Positions 8,216 through 16,894 of a stretch of DNA of 64,000 nt are shown one piece after another (position 1 is the first letter of the stretch; the number at the start of each line of letters is the position of its first letter). A program made the translations under genes and the position numbers. This DNA is from G963666705 sp963666705 (lineage in GTDB: Bacteria; Pseudomonadota; Alphaproteobacteria; CADEGL01): positions 372,001-436,000 of the forward strand of contig CAXXKO010000026.1 in NCBI GenBank assembly GCA_963666705.2, given 5' to 3'. The notes under the pieces were generated by a model. The model saw nothing but the letters and a program-made list of their open reading frames with translations. It was not told the DNA's origin and ran no database searches.

Positions 8216-10935
8216 TGACCGAGCCGCTCGATAATGGCTGGGAAGTGGACCTGGTCGGCCTTGTAGTTTCCCGTCAGCGCGTACATGACGAGGTTGATGC
8301 CGAACCTGTAGGCCGTCTCGCGCTGCTCCTCGGCATCCGGCAATACCGCGTACAGGTACCGGCCGCCCTCGTCGATGGCCCAGGCCGCCGCCCAGTCGTT
8401 GCCGCCGATCACCACCGAGGATATGGCGTTCTCGTCGGGGGCCTCCACCCACACCATGCCCCCGGCCCAGCGGCCGGGAAACTCTTGCAGCAGGTAGAAG
8501 GACTTGGTCAGCACGTGATCGTCCGGCACGGGCAACAGGCGCGGGATGTTCAGGCGGCCGAGGATGCGGCGGAGCACCTGCACCGAAGTCGCCTCACGCG
8601 TGAGCCCGAACTGCTGGCTGCTCTGCTGGTCGCGCGTATCGAACAGGATCATGCCGCCATTGCGCAGGAAATCGTTCACGCGCCCCATGGCCCTACGGGC
8701 CGGCACCGGCTGGTCCGGGGTGATGGGCCAGTAGAGGAGCGGGAAGAATGCCAGCTCCTCACGCGCCAAATCGACGCCGATGGGCTCCCCCAGCTCGACG
8801 GAGGTACGGTCCGTGATGATCCGGCTCAAGCCGCGCAGGCCGGCCTCGCTGGTCCCGTCGATGGTGTCATTGCCTGTACGGACGTATGCCAGACGGGTCT
8901 TGAGCGTGGCGGCGAGCGCGCGATCGTCGGCGCCACTGGCGGCGGCCTCGCCGGTCATGGCGCCGCCCGCACCGCCCGTGAAGGCCATGATGGCGAGGCC
9001 GGCGGCGGCTCGGCGCCAGGTCAGCAAACCGCGCAGGGCCAGGCTGAGCAGGAGGTCGACGATGCCGAGCACCAGGGCCCCGGCCAGCAGCCAGGGCTTG
9101 AGGTCGATTTCGCCACCGCCCCCATAGGCACGCTGGGTAACGCCCGAAGGCGGTGCCGGGAGAGGGCGCAGGGGGCCGACCCCGGAGGCCAGGTTGAGGG
9201 CGCGCTTGGAATCGGCCAGGCCATAGAAGCCGGGCGGCGTGCGCGCCGTCGCCACCGCCGCCTCGATGGTGTCGGCGGGAATGGCGAGCACCGAGGATGG
9301 GGGGGCCTGGGCACGGCCGAACCCATCCAGGATCTCGAGCGGCGGCAGCGGCGTGGCGCCGCCCTCGGCCGCCACCCCCTGGCTCAAGCCGACGAGGCGT
9401 TGGAGCATGCGCAAGAACAGGCCGGACAGGGACAAATCGGACCAGTCGGGATTGGCGGTGGTATGGAAGAGGACGAGCCAGCCCGCGCCGCGCCGCTCGG
9501 CCGTCACCAGCGGCGTGCCGTCCGAGAGACTGGCCCAGGTCCGCGCCTGGAGGTCGGGCGAGGGCTGGGCCAGGACCTGGCGCGTCACCGTCACGTCACC
9601 CGGTACGGTGAGGCCGGCGAAGGGCGTCGTCGCGGCGAAGGGGGCGAGGGTGGCCGGCTGGCTCCACGACATGGCGCCGCCGAAGGCGCGGCCGCCGCGC
9701 CGGAGGGCGACCGGCACCAGGGAATCGGACCCCTGGGCGAGGCGCGGCCCGGCGAATCGGAGGACGACACCGCCGGCCTCGATCCAGGCGCCGAGGGCCT
9801 CGATTTCATCCGGCGGCAGGGCGCCCAGGTCGGGCAGGACGATCGCCGCGAGCTCGGATTCGATCAGCGCCTCCAGCGGCGCCACGCTCACCTCGCTGAA
9901 CGGGCTCAGCGCGCGCTCCAGGTAATAATGCTCGCCCAGCAGCGGCAGGTCGCGCGCGGCCTGACCCGTCGCCACGAGGCCCACCGGGCGTCGCCGCCAG
10001 CGCTCGTCGAGAAGATACGCGGCACCCGCGCTGGCCTCACCATCGATCTCGAGCCGCATCAGCCGGTTGCGGATCTCGAGCGGCAGCGGCACGACGACGG
10101 CGGCCATGGCCGCCCCCTCGTCGAATGCAACCGCCTCGCGCAGCAGCACCCGGCCGTCTTCCGCCCGCCCGCGCACCGCGATCTCCCGCGCGCCGCCGCC
10201 GGCGCGCTCGACGCGCAGGGTCATATTGGAGCCCTCGAACTCGGGCGCGCGGAGCAATCCGGCGCGCGCGCCTACGGCATCCCGCACCAGGGTGAGCGTG
10301 CCCAGGCGCCGCAGACGCTCGGTGAAGCGCTCGGCATGGTCGCTCCATAGGCCGTCGCTCAGCCACCAGACATTCGCCGAGCCCTCCAGGCGGACGGTGT
10401 CGAGCGCCCGCGCGGCGGCCTCGCGGTCGGCGGGCCAAGGATGGGGGACGAGGGCCAGTGTGCGGTCGCGCGCCTCGGCCGCCGAGAGGGGCGCGCTCGC
10501 CCGCGGCGGTGCCCCGGTCGCGGCGGGCGCCGTCTCGAGCAGGATGACCCGGCGCCCGTCGCGCGCGGCCTTGTCGATCAGCTCGGCCGTCATTCGCCGG
10601 CGCTCGGCCCAGCCCGGGCCCGCCGCCCAGCCCGTATCGACCACCAGGACGAGGGGGCCGCTTCCCGTGAAGGGCGTCACCGGATTGAGCATGGGGTGGG
10701 CGAGCGCGAGAATGATGAATGCCGCCAGCCCGAGGCGCAGGGCCACGAGCCAGAGCGGCGTGCGAGCCGGGGTCTCCTCTTCCCGATCGAGGCCGCGGAG
10801 CAGGCGGATGGCCGGGAAGCGGACCACGAGCGGCGCCGGCGGCGTCAGCCTCAGGAGCCACCACAGGAGCGGAAGGGCGGCCGCGGCCGCCAGCATCCAT
10901 GGCGAGGCGAAGGCGAGGGCGCCTAGGGACAGCAC
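8212..10935 (-). CDS. BatA-like / DUF4159 membrane protein
   Basis: 907 residues from a GTG start. The N-terminus is the BatA type: a helix at about 10-28 (FASPWMLAAAAALPLLWWLLRL), the signature LVVRFPAIRLLRGL, and a second helix at about 62-82. A vWA-like part follows (LVLVVDTGWAAGPGWAERRR), in which the usual DxSxS metal site is altered to DTGWA, so metal binding is doubtful. Another membrane segment (about 637-660) precedes a DUF4159 domain (about 690-905: LAYVRTGNDTIDGTSEAGLRGLSRIITDRTSVE..., FYLLQEFPGRWAGGMVWVE). Third gene of a minus-strand operon, with 4 bases between it and the DUF58 stop and an ATGA overlap with the next gene. Confidence 0.85.
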   Translation of the reverse strand: MLSLGALAFASPWMLAAAAALPLLWWLLRLTPPAPLVVRFPAIRLLRGLDREEETPARTPLWLVALRLGLAAFIILALAHPMLNPVTPFTGSGPLVLVVDTGWAAGPGWAERRRMTAELIDKAARDGRRVILLETAPAATGAPPRASAPLSAAEARDRTLALVPHPWPADREAAARALDTVRLEGSANVWWLSDGLWSDHAERFTERLRRLGTLTLVRDAVGARAGLLRAPEFEGSNMTLRVERAGGGAREIAVRGRAEDGRVLLREAVAFDEGAAMAAVVVPLPLEIRNRLMRLEIDGEASAGAAYLLDERWRRRPVGLVATGQAARDLPLLGEHYYLERALSPFSEVSVAPLEALIESELAAIVLPDLGALPPDEIEALGAWIEAGGVVLRFAGPRLAQGSDSLVPVALRRGGRAFGGAMSWSQPATLAPFAATTPFAGLTVPGDVTVTRQVLAQPSPDLQARTWASLSDGTPLVTAERRGAGWLVLFHTTANPDWSDLSLSGLFLRMLQRLVGLSQGVAAEGGATPLPPLEILDGFGRAQAPPSSVLAIPADTIEAAVATARTPPGFYGLADSKRALNLASGVGPLRPLPAPPSGVTQRAYGGGGEIDLKPWLLAGALVLGIVDLLLSLALRGLLTWRRAAAGLAIMAFTGGAGGAMTGEAAASGADDRALAATLKTRLAYVRTGNDTIDGTSEAGLRGLSRIITDRTSVELGEPIGVDLAREELAFFPLLYWPITPDQPVPARRAMGRVNDFLRNGGMILFDTRDQQSSQQFGLTREATSVQVLRRILGRLNIPRLLPVPDDHVLTKSFYLLQEFPGRWAGGMVWVEAPDENAISSVVIGGNDWAAAWAIDEGGRYLYAVLPDAEEQRETAYRFGINLVMYALTGNYKADQVHFPAIIERLGQ

Positions 10936-10939
10936 GGCG

Positions 10940-11830
10940 TCAGTCCCCCGGCATGACCGAGAGGTTGTGATAGAGGGCGAGGAGGCAGGACTCGGGCGAC
11001 CGGTCGGTGCGGTGTGTGGTGAAGCTCCAGCGCACCGAGCGGGCGACCGCCGCGAGGCCCCGTTGGTGGTCGGCCATGCGCCGGGCGTAGGCGTCCCGGA
11101 CGCGCTCGGCGCGCCGGATCAGGACGTCCCCGTCCGCTTCGAGACCCTCGAACCGGCTCCGTCCCCGGAAGGGCAGGGTCTCCTCGGCCGGATCGAGCAC
11201 CTGGACCATGGAGCCGTGCAGGCCACGGCCGGCATAGCGCCGCGCCATGGCGTCGATGTCCTCGAGCGGCGCCAGGAAATCGCCGAACAGCACCATGTGC
11301 GCGTGCCGGGGCAGGGGCAGGAAGTCGGGCATGGCGGCCGCGCCGGCATGGGATGCGGTCGCGCCCGCGGTCAGGAGGCGGGTCACGCGGTCGAGCGCCG
11401 CCCGGCCGCTCGCCGGCGCCGCGTCACCGCCGACGAGCGCGATATGCTCGCCGGCGCGAACGAGGATGACGGCCAGGGCGAGCAGGAGGAGGCGGGCGCG
11501 CTCGATCTTCTCGGCCTCGGCGAGCCCCGAGCGGTAGTGCATGGAAGGGGAAGCGTCGCACCAGAGCCAGACGCTCTGGGACGCCTCCCACTCGGTCTCG
11601 CGCACGAAGGCGCGCTCGCTCTTGGCGGACTGGCGCCAGTCGATCGTCCCGGCCGGGTCGCCCCATTCGTAACCGCGGAACTGCCGGAAGGTTTCGCCCT
11701 GGCCAGCCCGCCGGCGGCCGTGCACGCCCTGGGTGACGGTCGAGGCAACCCGTTCGGCGGCCACCAGGAGGGCTGGAAGCTCGGCCGCGATGGCCTCGGC
11801 GCTGTGCCGGAGCTCGGCCGGCTCAGACAC
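10940..11830 (-). CDS. DUF58 domain protein
   Basis: 296 residues from GTG 11830 (VSEPAELRHSAEAIAAELPALL). The DUF58 hallmark GEFRQFRGYEWGDPAGTIDW-type segment is present as ETFRQFRGYEWGDPAGTIDWRQSAKSE at about residues 49-75, followed by a vWA-like LWCDASPSMHYRSG. DUF58 proteins are almost always encoded next to MoxR AAA ATPases and are thought to be their partners. An alternative TTG start at 11878 adds 16 residues encoded by a three-fold GGGACCGGGAT-type micro-repeat (11834-11872); I consider that part leader rather than protein. It lies 63 bases after the moxR stop. Confidence 0.85.
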   Translation of the reverse strand: MSEPAELRHSAEAIAAELPALLVAAERVASTVTQGVHGRRRAGQGETFRQFRGYEWGDPAGTIDWRQSAKSERAFVRETEWEASQSVWLWCDASPSMHYRSGLAEAEKIERARLLLLALAVILVRAGEHIALVGGDAAPASGRAALDRVTRLLTAGATASHAGAAAMPDFLPLPRHAHMVLFGDFLAPLEDIDAMARRYAGRGLHGSMVQVLDPAEETLPFRGRSRFEGLEADGDVLIRRAERVRDAYARRMADHQRGLAAVARSVRWSFTTHRTDRSPESCLLALYHNLSVMPGD

Positions 11831-11893
11831 GGCGCCCGGTCCCGTCAATCCCGGTCCCGTCGATCCCGGTCCCGCCAATGGTGTCCCGGCCGC

Positions 11894-12919
11894 TCAGGAC
11901 AGGCGGCCGCACAGCCGGTCGATGACCGACTCGACGGTGACGCCGTCGGCGCGGGCCGCGAAGTTGAGTGCCATGCGGTGGCGCAGGACCGGATGGGCGA
12001 GGGCGAGGACATCGTCGACGGACGGGGCGAGGCGCCCCTCCAACACGGCGCGGGCCCGGGTGGCGAGCATCAGGGCCTGGCTCGCGCGCGGCCCCGGCCC
12101 CCAGCTCACGTTCCGGGTCACCTCGGGGATATCGCTCAGCTCGGGCCGGCCGCCGCGGACGAGCGTGAGGATGGCCTCGACCACGCTCTCGCCCACGGGC
12201 ACCTGGCGGATGAGCCCCTGGGCGGCGCGCAACTCGTCGCCCGACATGACGGCGGCCGCGCTGTCCTCTCCGGCACCGGTGGTGGCGATCAGCATGCGCC
12301 GCTCGGCCTCCGTATCGGGATAGCCGACCCGCACCTCCATCAGGAAACGGTCGAGCTGGGCCTCGGGCAGGGGATAGGTCCCCTCCTGCTCCAGCGGGTT
12401 CTGGGTCGCCAGCACGTGGAAGGGCAGGGGCAGGGCATGGTAGTGGCCGGCGACCGAGACGCGCTGCTCCTGCATGGCCTGGAGCAGGGCCGACTGGGTG
12501 CGCGGGCTGGCCCGGTTGATCTCGTCCGCCATCAGGAGCTGGCAGAACACCGGCCCCTGGATGAAGCGGAAGGCGCGCCGGCCGGTTTCCGACTCCTCCA
12601 GCACCTCCGAGCCGAGGATGTCGGCCGGCATCAGGTCGGGCGTGCATTGGATGCGACGGTCGTCGAGGCCGAGCACCGTGCCCAGGGTCTCGACGAGCCT
12701 GGTCTTGGCCAGACCCGGGACGCCGATCAAGAGGGCGTGACCGCCGGCAAGCAGCGTGATAAGTGTGTGGGCGACGACGTCACCTTGGCCGAAGATGACC
12801 CGACCGATTTGGTCGCGCACCTCGGCCATGCGTTGGCCGAGCGCTTCGATCTCGGCGACCAGCCGGTCTTCGGCTTCGCCCGCGCCATCGGCGGAAATCT
12901 GGGGTTCGGTGACACTCAA
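11894..12919 (-). CDS. MoxR-family AAA+ ATPase
   Basis: 341 residues. TTG 12919 has GGAG 8 bases upstream and gives LSVTEPQISADG; longer starts would cross the divergent gene. Walker A is degenerate as usual for MoxR (LIGVPGLAKTRLVE), Walker B is LLMADEINRASPRTQSALLQAMQE, then sensor 1 FHVLATQNPLEQEGTYPLPEAQLDRF and the winged lid. MoxR ATPases act as chaperones that assemble or activate partners containing vWA domains, and the three genes downstream all carry such domains. First gene of the four-gene minus-strand operon; the start lies only 37 bases from the divergent DUF1285 gene, so the promoters must overlap. Confidence 0.93.
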   Translation of the reverse strand: MSVTEPQISADGAGEAEDRLVAEIEALGQRMAEVRDQIGRVIFGQGDVVAHTLITLLAGGHALLIGVPGLAKTRLVETLGTVLGLDDRRIQCTPDLMPADILGSEVLEESETGRRAFRFIQGPVFCQLLMADEINRASPRTQSALLQAMQEQRVSVAGHYHALPLPFHVLATQNPLEQEGTYPLPEAQLDRFLMEVRVGYPDTEAERRMLIATTGAGEDSAAAVMSGDELRAAQGLIRQVPVGESVVEAILTLVRGGRPELSDIPEVTRNVSWGPGPRASQALMLATRARAVLEGRLAPSVDDVLALAHPVLRHRMALNFAARADGVTVESVIDRLCGRLS

Positions 12920-12956
12920 GACGGTTACTCCGTGGCCCGAGGCCTTGGCTGACGCG

Positions 12957-13535
12957 ATGACGATACGCCCTTCCGATCCGTCCCGGCTCGCGCGGCGCCT
13001 CCAGGCGGCCGGCCCGTGGGACTCCGGATCAACGGATCCGGCCCCGGACGGCGACCGCGATTTCAGGATACGCATCGCACGTGACGGCACGTGGTTCTAT
13101 CATGGCTCGCCCATCGCCCGCAAACCGCTGGTCAGGCTGTTCTCCACCGTTCTCCATCGCGACGAGGCCGGTGGCTACTGGCTGATTACACCCGCCGAAC
13201 GTGGCCGAATCGTGGTCGAGGATGCGCCCTTCCTCGCGGTCGAGCTGGACGTGGCCGGGGCCGGCCGGGACCAGGCGCTGACCTTCAGGACCAACGTCGA
13301 CGACCATGTCACGGCGGACGCCGGCCACCCAATCAGAATCGATCACGATCCCTCGAGCGGCGAGCCTTCGCCCTACTTGCTGGTGCGCGATTCCCTCGAA
13401 GCCCTGATCGGGCGCGCGGTCTACTACCAGCTCGTCGACCTCGGAGTGGAAGAGGCCATCGGCGGACACCATGTCTATGGCGTGTGGAGCAAGGGTGAAT
13501 TCTTCAGCCTCGGCAGGCTTGAGGGCGAATCGTGA
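12957..13535 (+). CDS. DUF1285 family protein
   Basis: 192 residues. The hallmark of the family is visible: FRIRIARDGTWFYHGSPIARKPLVRLFSTVLHRDEAGGYWLITPAERGRIVVEDAPFLAVEL. The fold is small and cytoplasmic, with no signal peptide. Function is unknown. In alphaproteobacteria it commonly precedes the Nudix and CCA genes, as here. ATG 12957 is chosen because a longer frame upstream is antisense to moxR. The stop overlaps the next gene's GTG start. Confidence 0.85.
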   Translation: MTIRPSDPSRLARRLQAAGPWDSGSTDPAPDGDRDFRIRIARDGTWFYHGSPIARKPLVRLFSTVLHRDEAGGYWLITPAERGRIVVEDAPFLAVELDVAGAGRDQALTFRTNVDDHVTADAGHPIRIDHDPSSGEPSPYLLVRDSLEALIGRAVYYQLVDLGVEEAIGGHHVYGVWSKGEFFSLGRLEGES

Positions 13536-14161
13536 CGCCGGGCTCGGTGATCGCGCGGCTCGCCGCGGGCGCGGACGGGGCGGGCCGGCGGGTGCGCTCG
13601 GGCCGGGTGGCGCTCATCGGCGGCGACCGCGACCTCGATCCGGGTATCCCGGCGCCGGTGCGGCCCCACATGCCGGCCGCCGTCCTGGTGCCGATCGTCG
13701 AGCGCGCGGAGGGTTTGACCGTCATTTTAACCCTGCGCTCCGAGCACTTGAGCGACCACGCGGGCCAGGTCAGCTTCCCGGGCGGCCGGATCGAGGATTA
13801 TGACGCGGACGAGGTGGCGGCCGCACTGCGCGAGACCGAAGAGGAGATCGGCCTGCCCCGGCACCATGTGCGCGTCGTCGGCCGGCTCGACGACTACGAG
13901 ACCGGGACGGGTTTCATCGTCACGCCGATCGTCGGCATGGTCCGGCCTCCCTTCCCCATCGAGCGCGACGAGCTCGAGGTCGCCGACGTGTTCGAAGTGC
14001 CCCTCAGCTTCATCCTGGAGCCAGCCAACCACGAGTTGCGCTCGGGCGTGTTCGGCGGCCGGCGCCGGCACTACTATGTCCTGCCCTACGAGGACCGCTT
14101 CATCTGGGGGGCGACGGCGGGTATGCTGATCAATCTCTACGAGCGCTTGAGGGATCGATGA
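13532..14161 (+). CDS. Nudix hydrolase, CoA-pyrophosphatase type
   Basis: 209 residues from a GTG overlapping the DUF1285 stop (GTGA). The UPF0035/CoA signature LRSEHLSDHAGQVSFPGGRIEDYD precedes the Nudix box, GRIEDYDADEVAAALRETEEEIGL, with the catalytic REXXEE present. The family hydrolyses CoA and its oxidised or acylated derivatives to 4'-phosphopantetheine and ADP. Cytosolic. Operon partner of DUF1285, DUF6111 and the CCA enzyme. Confidence 0.9.
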   Translation: MTPGSVIARLAAGADGAGRRVRSGRVALIGGDRDLDPGIPAPVRPHMPAAVLVPIVERAEGLTVILTLRSEHLSDHAGQVSFPGGRIEDYDADEVAAALRETEEEIGLPRHHVRVVGRLDDYETGTGFIVTPIVGMVRPPFPIERDELEVADVFEVPLSFILEPANHELRSGVFGGRRRHYYVLPYEDRFIWGATAGMLINLYERLRDR

Positions 14162-14448
14162 GCCGGGTGCTGCTGGTCTACCTGCTGCCACTCCTGGGGC
14201 CCATCCTGGCCTACCTTGGATGGCTGCACTTCACGGGCCGGCGGACCTTCGAGGCCGCCGCGGACCTCGGGGCCGCGCTCCAGGAGCGGTCGTCGTTGTG
14301 GTTGCTGATCGCGAGCGTCGCCCTCACCGTGGCTTCGCTGCTGCTCTTCACCCATCTCGAGCGATCCGCGCCCGGCGGCGTCTATCAGGCGCCCAGATTT
14401 GAGGACGGCGTCATCGTTCCCAGCCGCGTCGTGCCGGCGGAGCAGTGA
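14158..14448 (+). CDS. DUF6111 small membrane protein
   Basis: 96 residues beginning MSRVLLVYLLPLLGPILAYLGW and containing a second membrane helix LWLLIASVALTVASLLLFTHL; the tail ends in VYQAPRFEDGVIVPSRV. Two-helix inner-membrane protein found between the Nudix and CCA genes in alphaproteobacteria. Start overlaps the preceding stop by 4 bases and its own stop overlaps the next GTG. Function unknown. Confidence 0.85.
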   Translation: MSRVLLVYLLPLLGPILAYLGWLHFTGRRTFEAAADLGAALQERSSLWLLIASVALTVASLLLFTHLERSAPGGVYQAPRFEDGVIVPSRVVPAEQ

Positions 14449-15740
14449 TCCCCGCCGGGCGGCTGGCGCGCCAGGACTGGCTCGAGGCGCCCGAGACCCG
14501 CGCCGTGGCGGCGGCCCTCGCGTCCGCCGGCGCGGAGGTGCGGTTCGTCGGCGGCTGCGTGCGCGACGCCATCCTCGACCGGCCGATCCGCGACATCGAC
14601 ATCGCCACCGGCGATCCGCCCGACCGGGTCATTCGCCTGCTCGAGGATGCCGGCATCCGGGCCATACCGACGGGACTCGATCACGGCACGGTCACGGCCG
14701 TCGTCGGCGCGGCTCATTTCGAGGTGACCACCCTGCGCCTCGATGTCGAGACCGATGGCCGGCGGGCGCGGGTCGAATACACCGACGACTGGCGGGCCGA
14801 CGCGGCGCGGCGCGATTTCACCATCAATGCCCTCTATTGCGACCCCGATGGCCGGCTCTACGATCCCTTCGGCGGCCTCGCGGACCTGCGCGGCCGCCGC
14901 GTACGCTTCGTCGGCGACGCCCGGGCGCGCATCCGCGAGGACGTGCTGCGCCTCCTGCGCTTCTTCCGCTTTCTCGCCCATTACGGCAACCTGCCCGCCG
15001 ACGCCGACAGCCTCGCGGCCTGCCGCGAGCTGGCCCATCTGCTGCCCACGCTCTCGGGCGAGCGGGTGGCGGGGGAGGTCTTGCGCCTGCTCGGCGCGCC
15101 CGACCCGGGCCCCGTCGTCGCGCTGATGCGCGCGGAAGGCATCCTCGCGCACGTCCTGCCCGAGGCGACGGGCTTCGCGCGGCTCGACGCCCTCGTCACG
15201 ATCGAAGGGCTCACCCTCGGCACCGACCCGTTGCGCCGGTTGGGCGCCCTGCTCGCGCCCGATGCCGCCGCCGTCACCGGGGTGGCGCGGCGCCTGCGCC
15301 TCTCGGGCGCCGAGCGCGCGCGCCTCCTGCGCCTGGCGGCCCCGGCCGGCCGCATCGAGCGGACGCCCGACGCGCGCCGCCCGCGGCGCCTCCTCCACGA
15401 GCTGGGCGCCGATGGGTTCCGCGATCTGACCCTCGTCGCCTGGGCCGAGGCGCTGGCCGGATCGGCCACGCCCGCGCACCGCGGGGCGGCGGGCTGGCGA
15501 GCGCTCCTCGCGGCGGCCGACGAATGGGTGCCGCTCTCCCTGCCGGTGAAGGGCGGGGACGTGCTAGATTTGGGGGTGGCGCCCGGGCCGGAGGTCGGCC
15601 GGCTGCTCGATGCGGTCGAGGCCTGGTGGGTGGAGGGCGATTTCCAGGCCGGGCGCGCGGACGCGCTCGGGAAATTGCGGGCCCTGGTGGCGGCCGGGCC
15701 GGTCGGGGCCGACGGGAAACAGGAGGGGGAAAGCGCGTGA
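14445..15740 (+). CDS. cca: CCA tRNA nucleotidyltransferase / poly(A) polymerase family
   Basis: 431 residues from GTG 14445 (overlap GTGA). The class II nucleotidyltransferase core is clear: VRFVGGCVRDAILDRPIRDIDIATGDPP gives the GGxVRD loop and catalytic DID, followed by TVTAVVGAAHFEVTTLRLD and DFTINALYCDPDGRLYDPFGG, with the RFxRxxxRRD-like DVLRLLRFFRFLAHYG. The product adds or repairs the 3'-CCA of tRNAs using CTP and ATP. The C-terminal third is divergent helical sequence, typical for the alphaproteobacterial form. Fourth gene of the overlapping operon. Confidence 0.93.
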   Translation: MIPAGRLARQDWLEAPETRAVAAALASAGAEVRFVGGCVRDAILDRPIRDIDIATGDPPDRVIRLLEDAGIRAIPTGLDHGTVTAVVGAAHFEVTTLRLDVETDGRRARVEYTDDWRADAARRDFTINALYCDPDGRLYDPFGGLADLRGRRVRFVGDARARIREDVLRLLRFFRFLAHYGNLPADADSLAACRELAHLLPTLSGERVAGEVLRLLGAPDPGPVVALMRAEGILAHVLPEATGFARLDALVTIEGLTLGTDPLRRLGALLAPDAAAVTGVARRLRLSGAERARLLRLAAPAGRIERTPDARRPRRLLHELGADGFRDLTLVAWAEALAGSATPAHRGAAGWRALLAAADEWVPLSLPVKGGDVLDLGVAPGPEVGRLLDAVEAWWVEGDFQAGRADALGKLRALVAAGPVGADGKQEGESA

Positions 15741-16585
15741 CGAATGAGAGACACGGCGAGGAGCTGGGGCTGATCGGGCGCTTGAAAGGGCTCGGCAATC
15801 TGCGCGCCGAGACGCGGGAGGAGCTGGGCTGGATCGAGGCCGATCTGCGCGCGGGCAACGCGACGGCGGAAGACTTGCGCTACTTGCGCTCCCTCGCCGC
15901 CGACCGGCTCAGCGGCGCCGGACAGGCGAGGTCGGCCGTCGTCGCCGCGAAGGCGCTGCGCATCTGCTTCATCGGCGACAGCGTCACCGCCGGCACCGGC
16001 GACGACATGTTCCAGGGCTGGGCCGGCCGGCTGTGCGAGATGGCCTGGGACGAGGGCCACGACGTGACCGGCTACAACCTCGGCATCCGCGGCGAGACCT
16101 CGCCTATGATCGCCGCGCGCTGGCGCGCCGAATGCACCCCGCGCCTGCCCGACGGTGTGCCCGCGGCGCTGGTCTTCGCCTTCGGCGTCAACGACACGGC
16201 CGAGGAGCCCGAATCCGGCCGTCGCGTCGCGCTCGAGGACTCGGTCGAGACCGCGCGCGCCATTCTCGCGGCGGCCAAGGGCTGGCACCCGACTCTGTGG
16301 GTCGGCCCCGCCCCGATCTCGGAAGAGCGCCAGCCCGTGAGTCCGCGGCCGGGCGTCACCTATGATTTTCGCAATGAGCGCCTCGCCGCGCTCAACGCGG
16401 CCTATGCCGAGCTGGCCGCCGAGCTCGTGCTCCCCTACCTCGACCTTTTCACGCCCTTGAGCGCGGAGCCCGGCTGGGAGGTGGACCTGGCCGCCGGTGA
16501 CGGGGTCCATCCCACGGCCGAGGGCTACGAGGTGATGGCCGAGCTGATCGAGGAATGGGCCGGCTGGCGCGGGCTGTTCAAGTAA
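15737..16585 (+). CDS. GDSL/SGNH-family hydrolase
   Basis: 282 residues from GTG 15737, which has AGGAGGGGG 6-7 bases upstream and overlaps the cca stop. After a helical N-terminal stretch of about 70 residues (NERHGEELGLIGRLKGLGNLRAE...), the SGNH blocks appear: block I RICFIGDSVTAGTGDD (catalytic Ser), block III FAFGVNDTAEE, and block V LAAGDGVHPTAEGYEVM (Asp and His). No signal peptide, so it is probably a cytosolic esterase. Substrate unknown. Last gene of the operon; followed by dispersed repeats. Confidence 0.85.
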   Translation: MTNERHGEELGLIGRLKGLGNLRAETREELGWIEADLRAGNATAEDLRYLRSLAADRLSGAGQARSAVVAAKALRICFIGDSVTAGTGDDMFQGWAGRLCEMAWDEGHDVTGYNLGIRGETSPMIAARWRAECTPRLPDGVPAALVFAFGVNDTAEEPESGRRVALEDSVETARAILAAAKGWHPTLWVGPAPISEERQPVSPRPGVTYDFRNERLAALNAAYAELAAELVLPYLDLFTPLSAEPGWEVDLAAGDGVHPTAEGYEVMAELIEEWAGWRGLFK

Positions 16586-16633
16586 CGCGGGGCCTCGCCC
16601 CTATCCCGTACGTTCGAACCCTGGCGCCGGTTC

Positions 16634-16866
16634 TCACCCTTCGTCCTTCGACAGGCTCAGGATGAGTAGGCTCAGGGTGAGGCCCTCTATGCTGAGCCTG
16701 TCGAAGCATGACGGCCGGATGGGTAGGCTGGCTCAGGGTGAGGCCCTCATGCTGAGCCTGTCGAAGCATGACGGCCGGGTGGGCGTGGCGGCTCAAGGTG
16801 AGGCCCTCATGCTGAGCCTCCTCATCCTGAGCACTCGCCGAAGGACGAAGTATGAGGGCCGGGTGT
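16634..16866. repeat. cluster of dispersed palindromic repeats (CTCAGG/CTGTCGAAG type)
   Basis: Three to four imperfect units alternate GGCTCAGGGTGAGGCCCTC with ATGCTGAGCCTGTCGAAGCA, followed by TGACGGCCGG spacers. Each unit can fold on itself. They occupy nearly the whole gap between the GDSL gene and the next convergent gene. Such TTCGACAGGCTCAG repeats are widespread between convergent genes in alphaproteobacteria. A single divergent unit recurs at 24650-24715. No gene is visible in this gap. Confidence 0.85.
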
Positions 16867-16894
16867 GTGAAGCTGAATCTCGCGTGGACAGGAA

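Noticed and set aside
16634..16866. Possible CRISPR array
   Set aside because: Units are palindromic and imperfect, spacers are short and similar to each other, no cas genes; it is a dispersed intergenic repeat.
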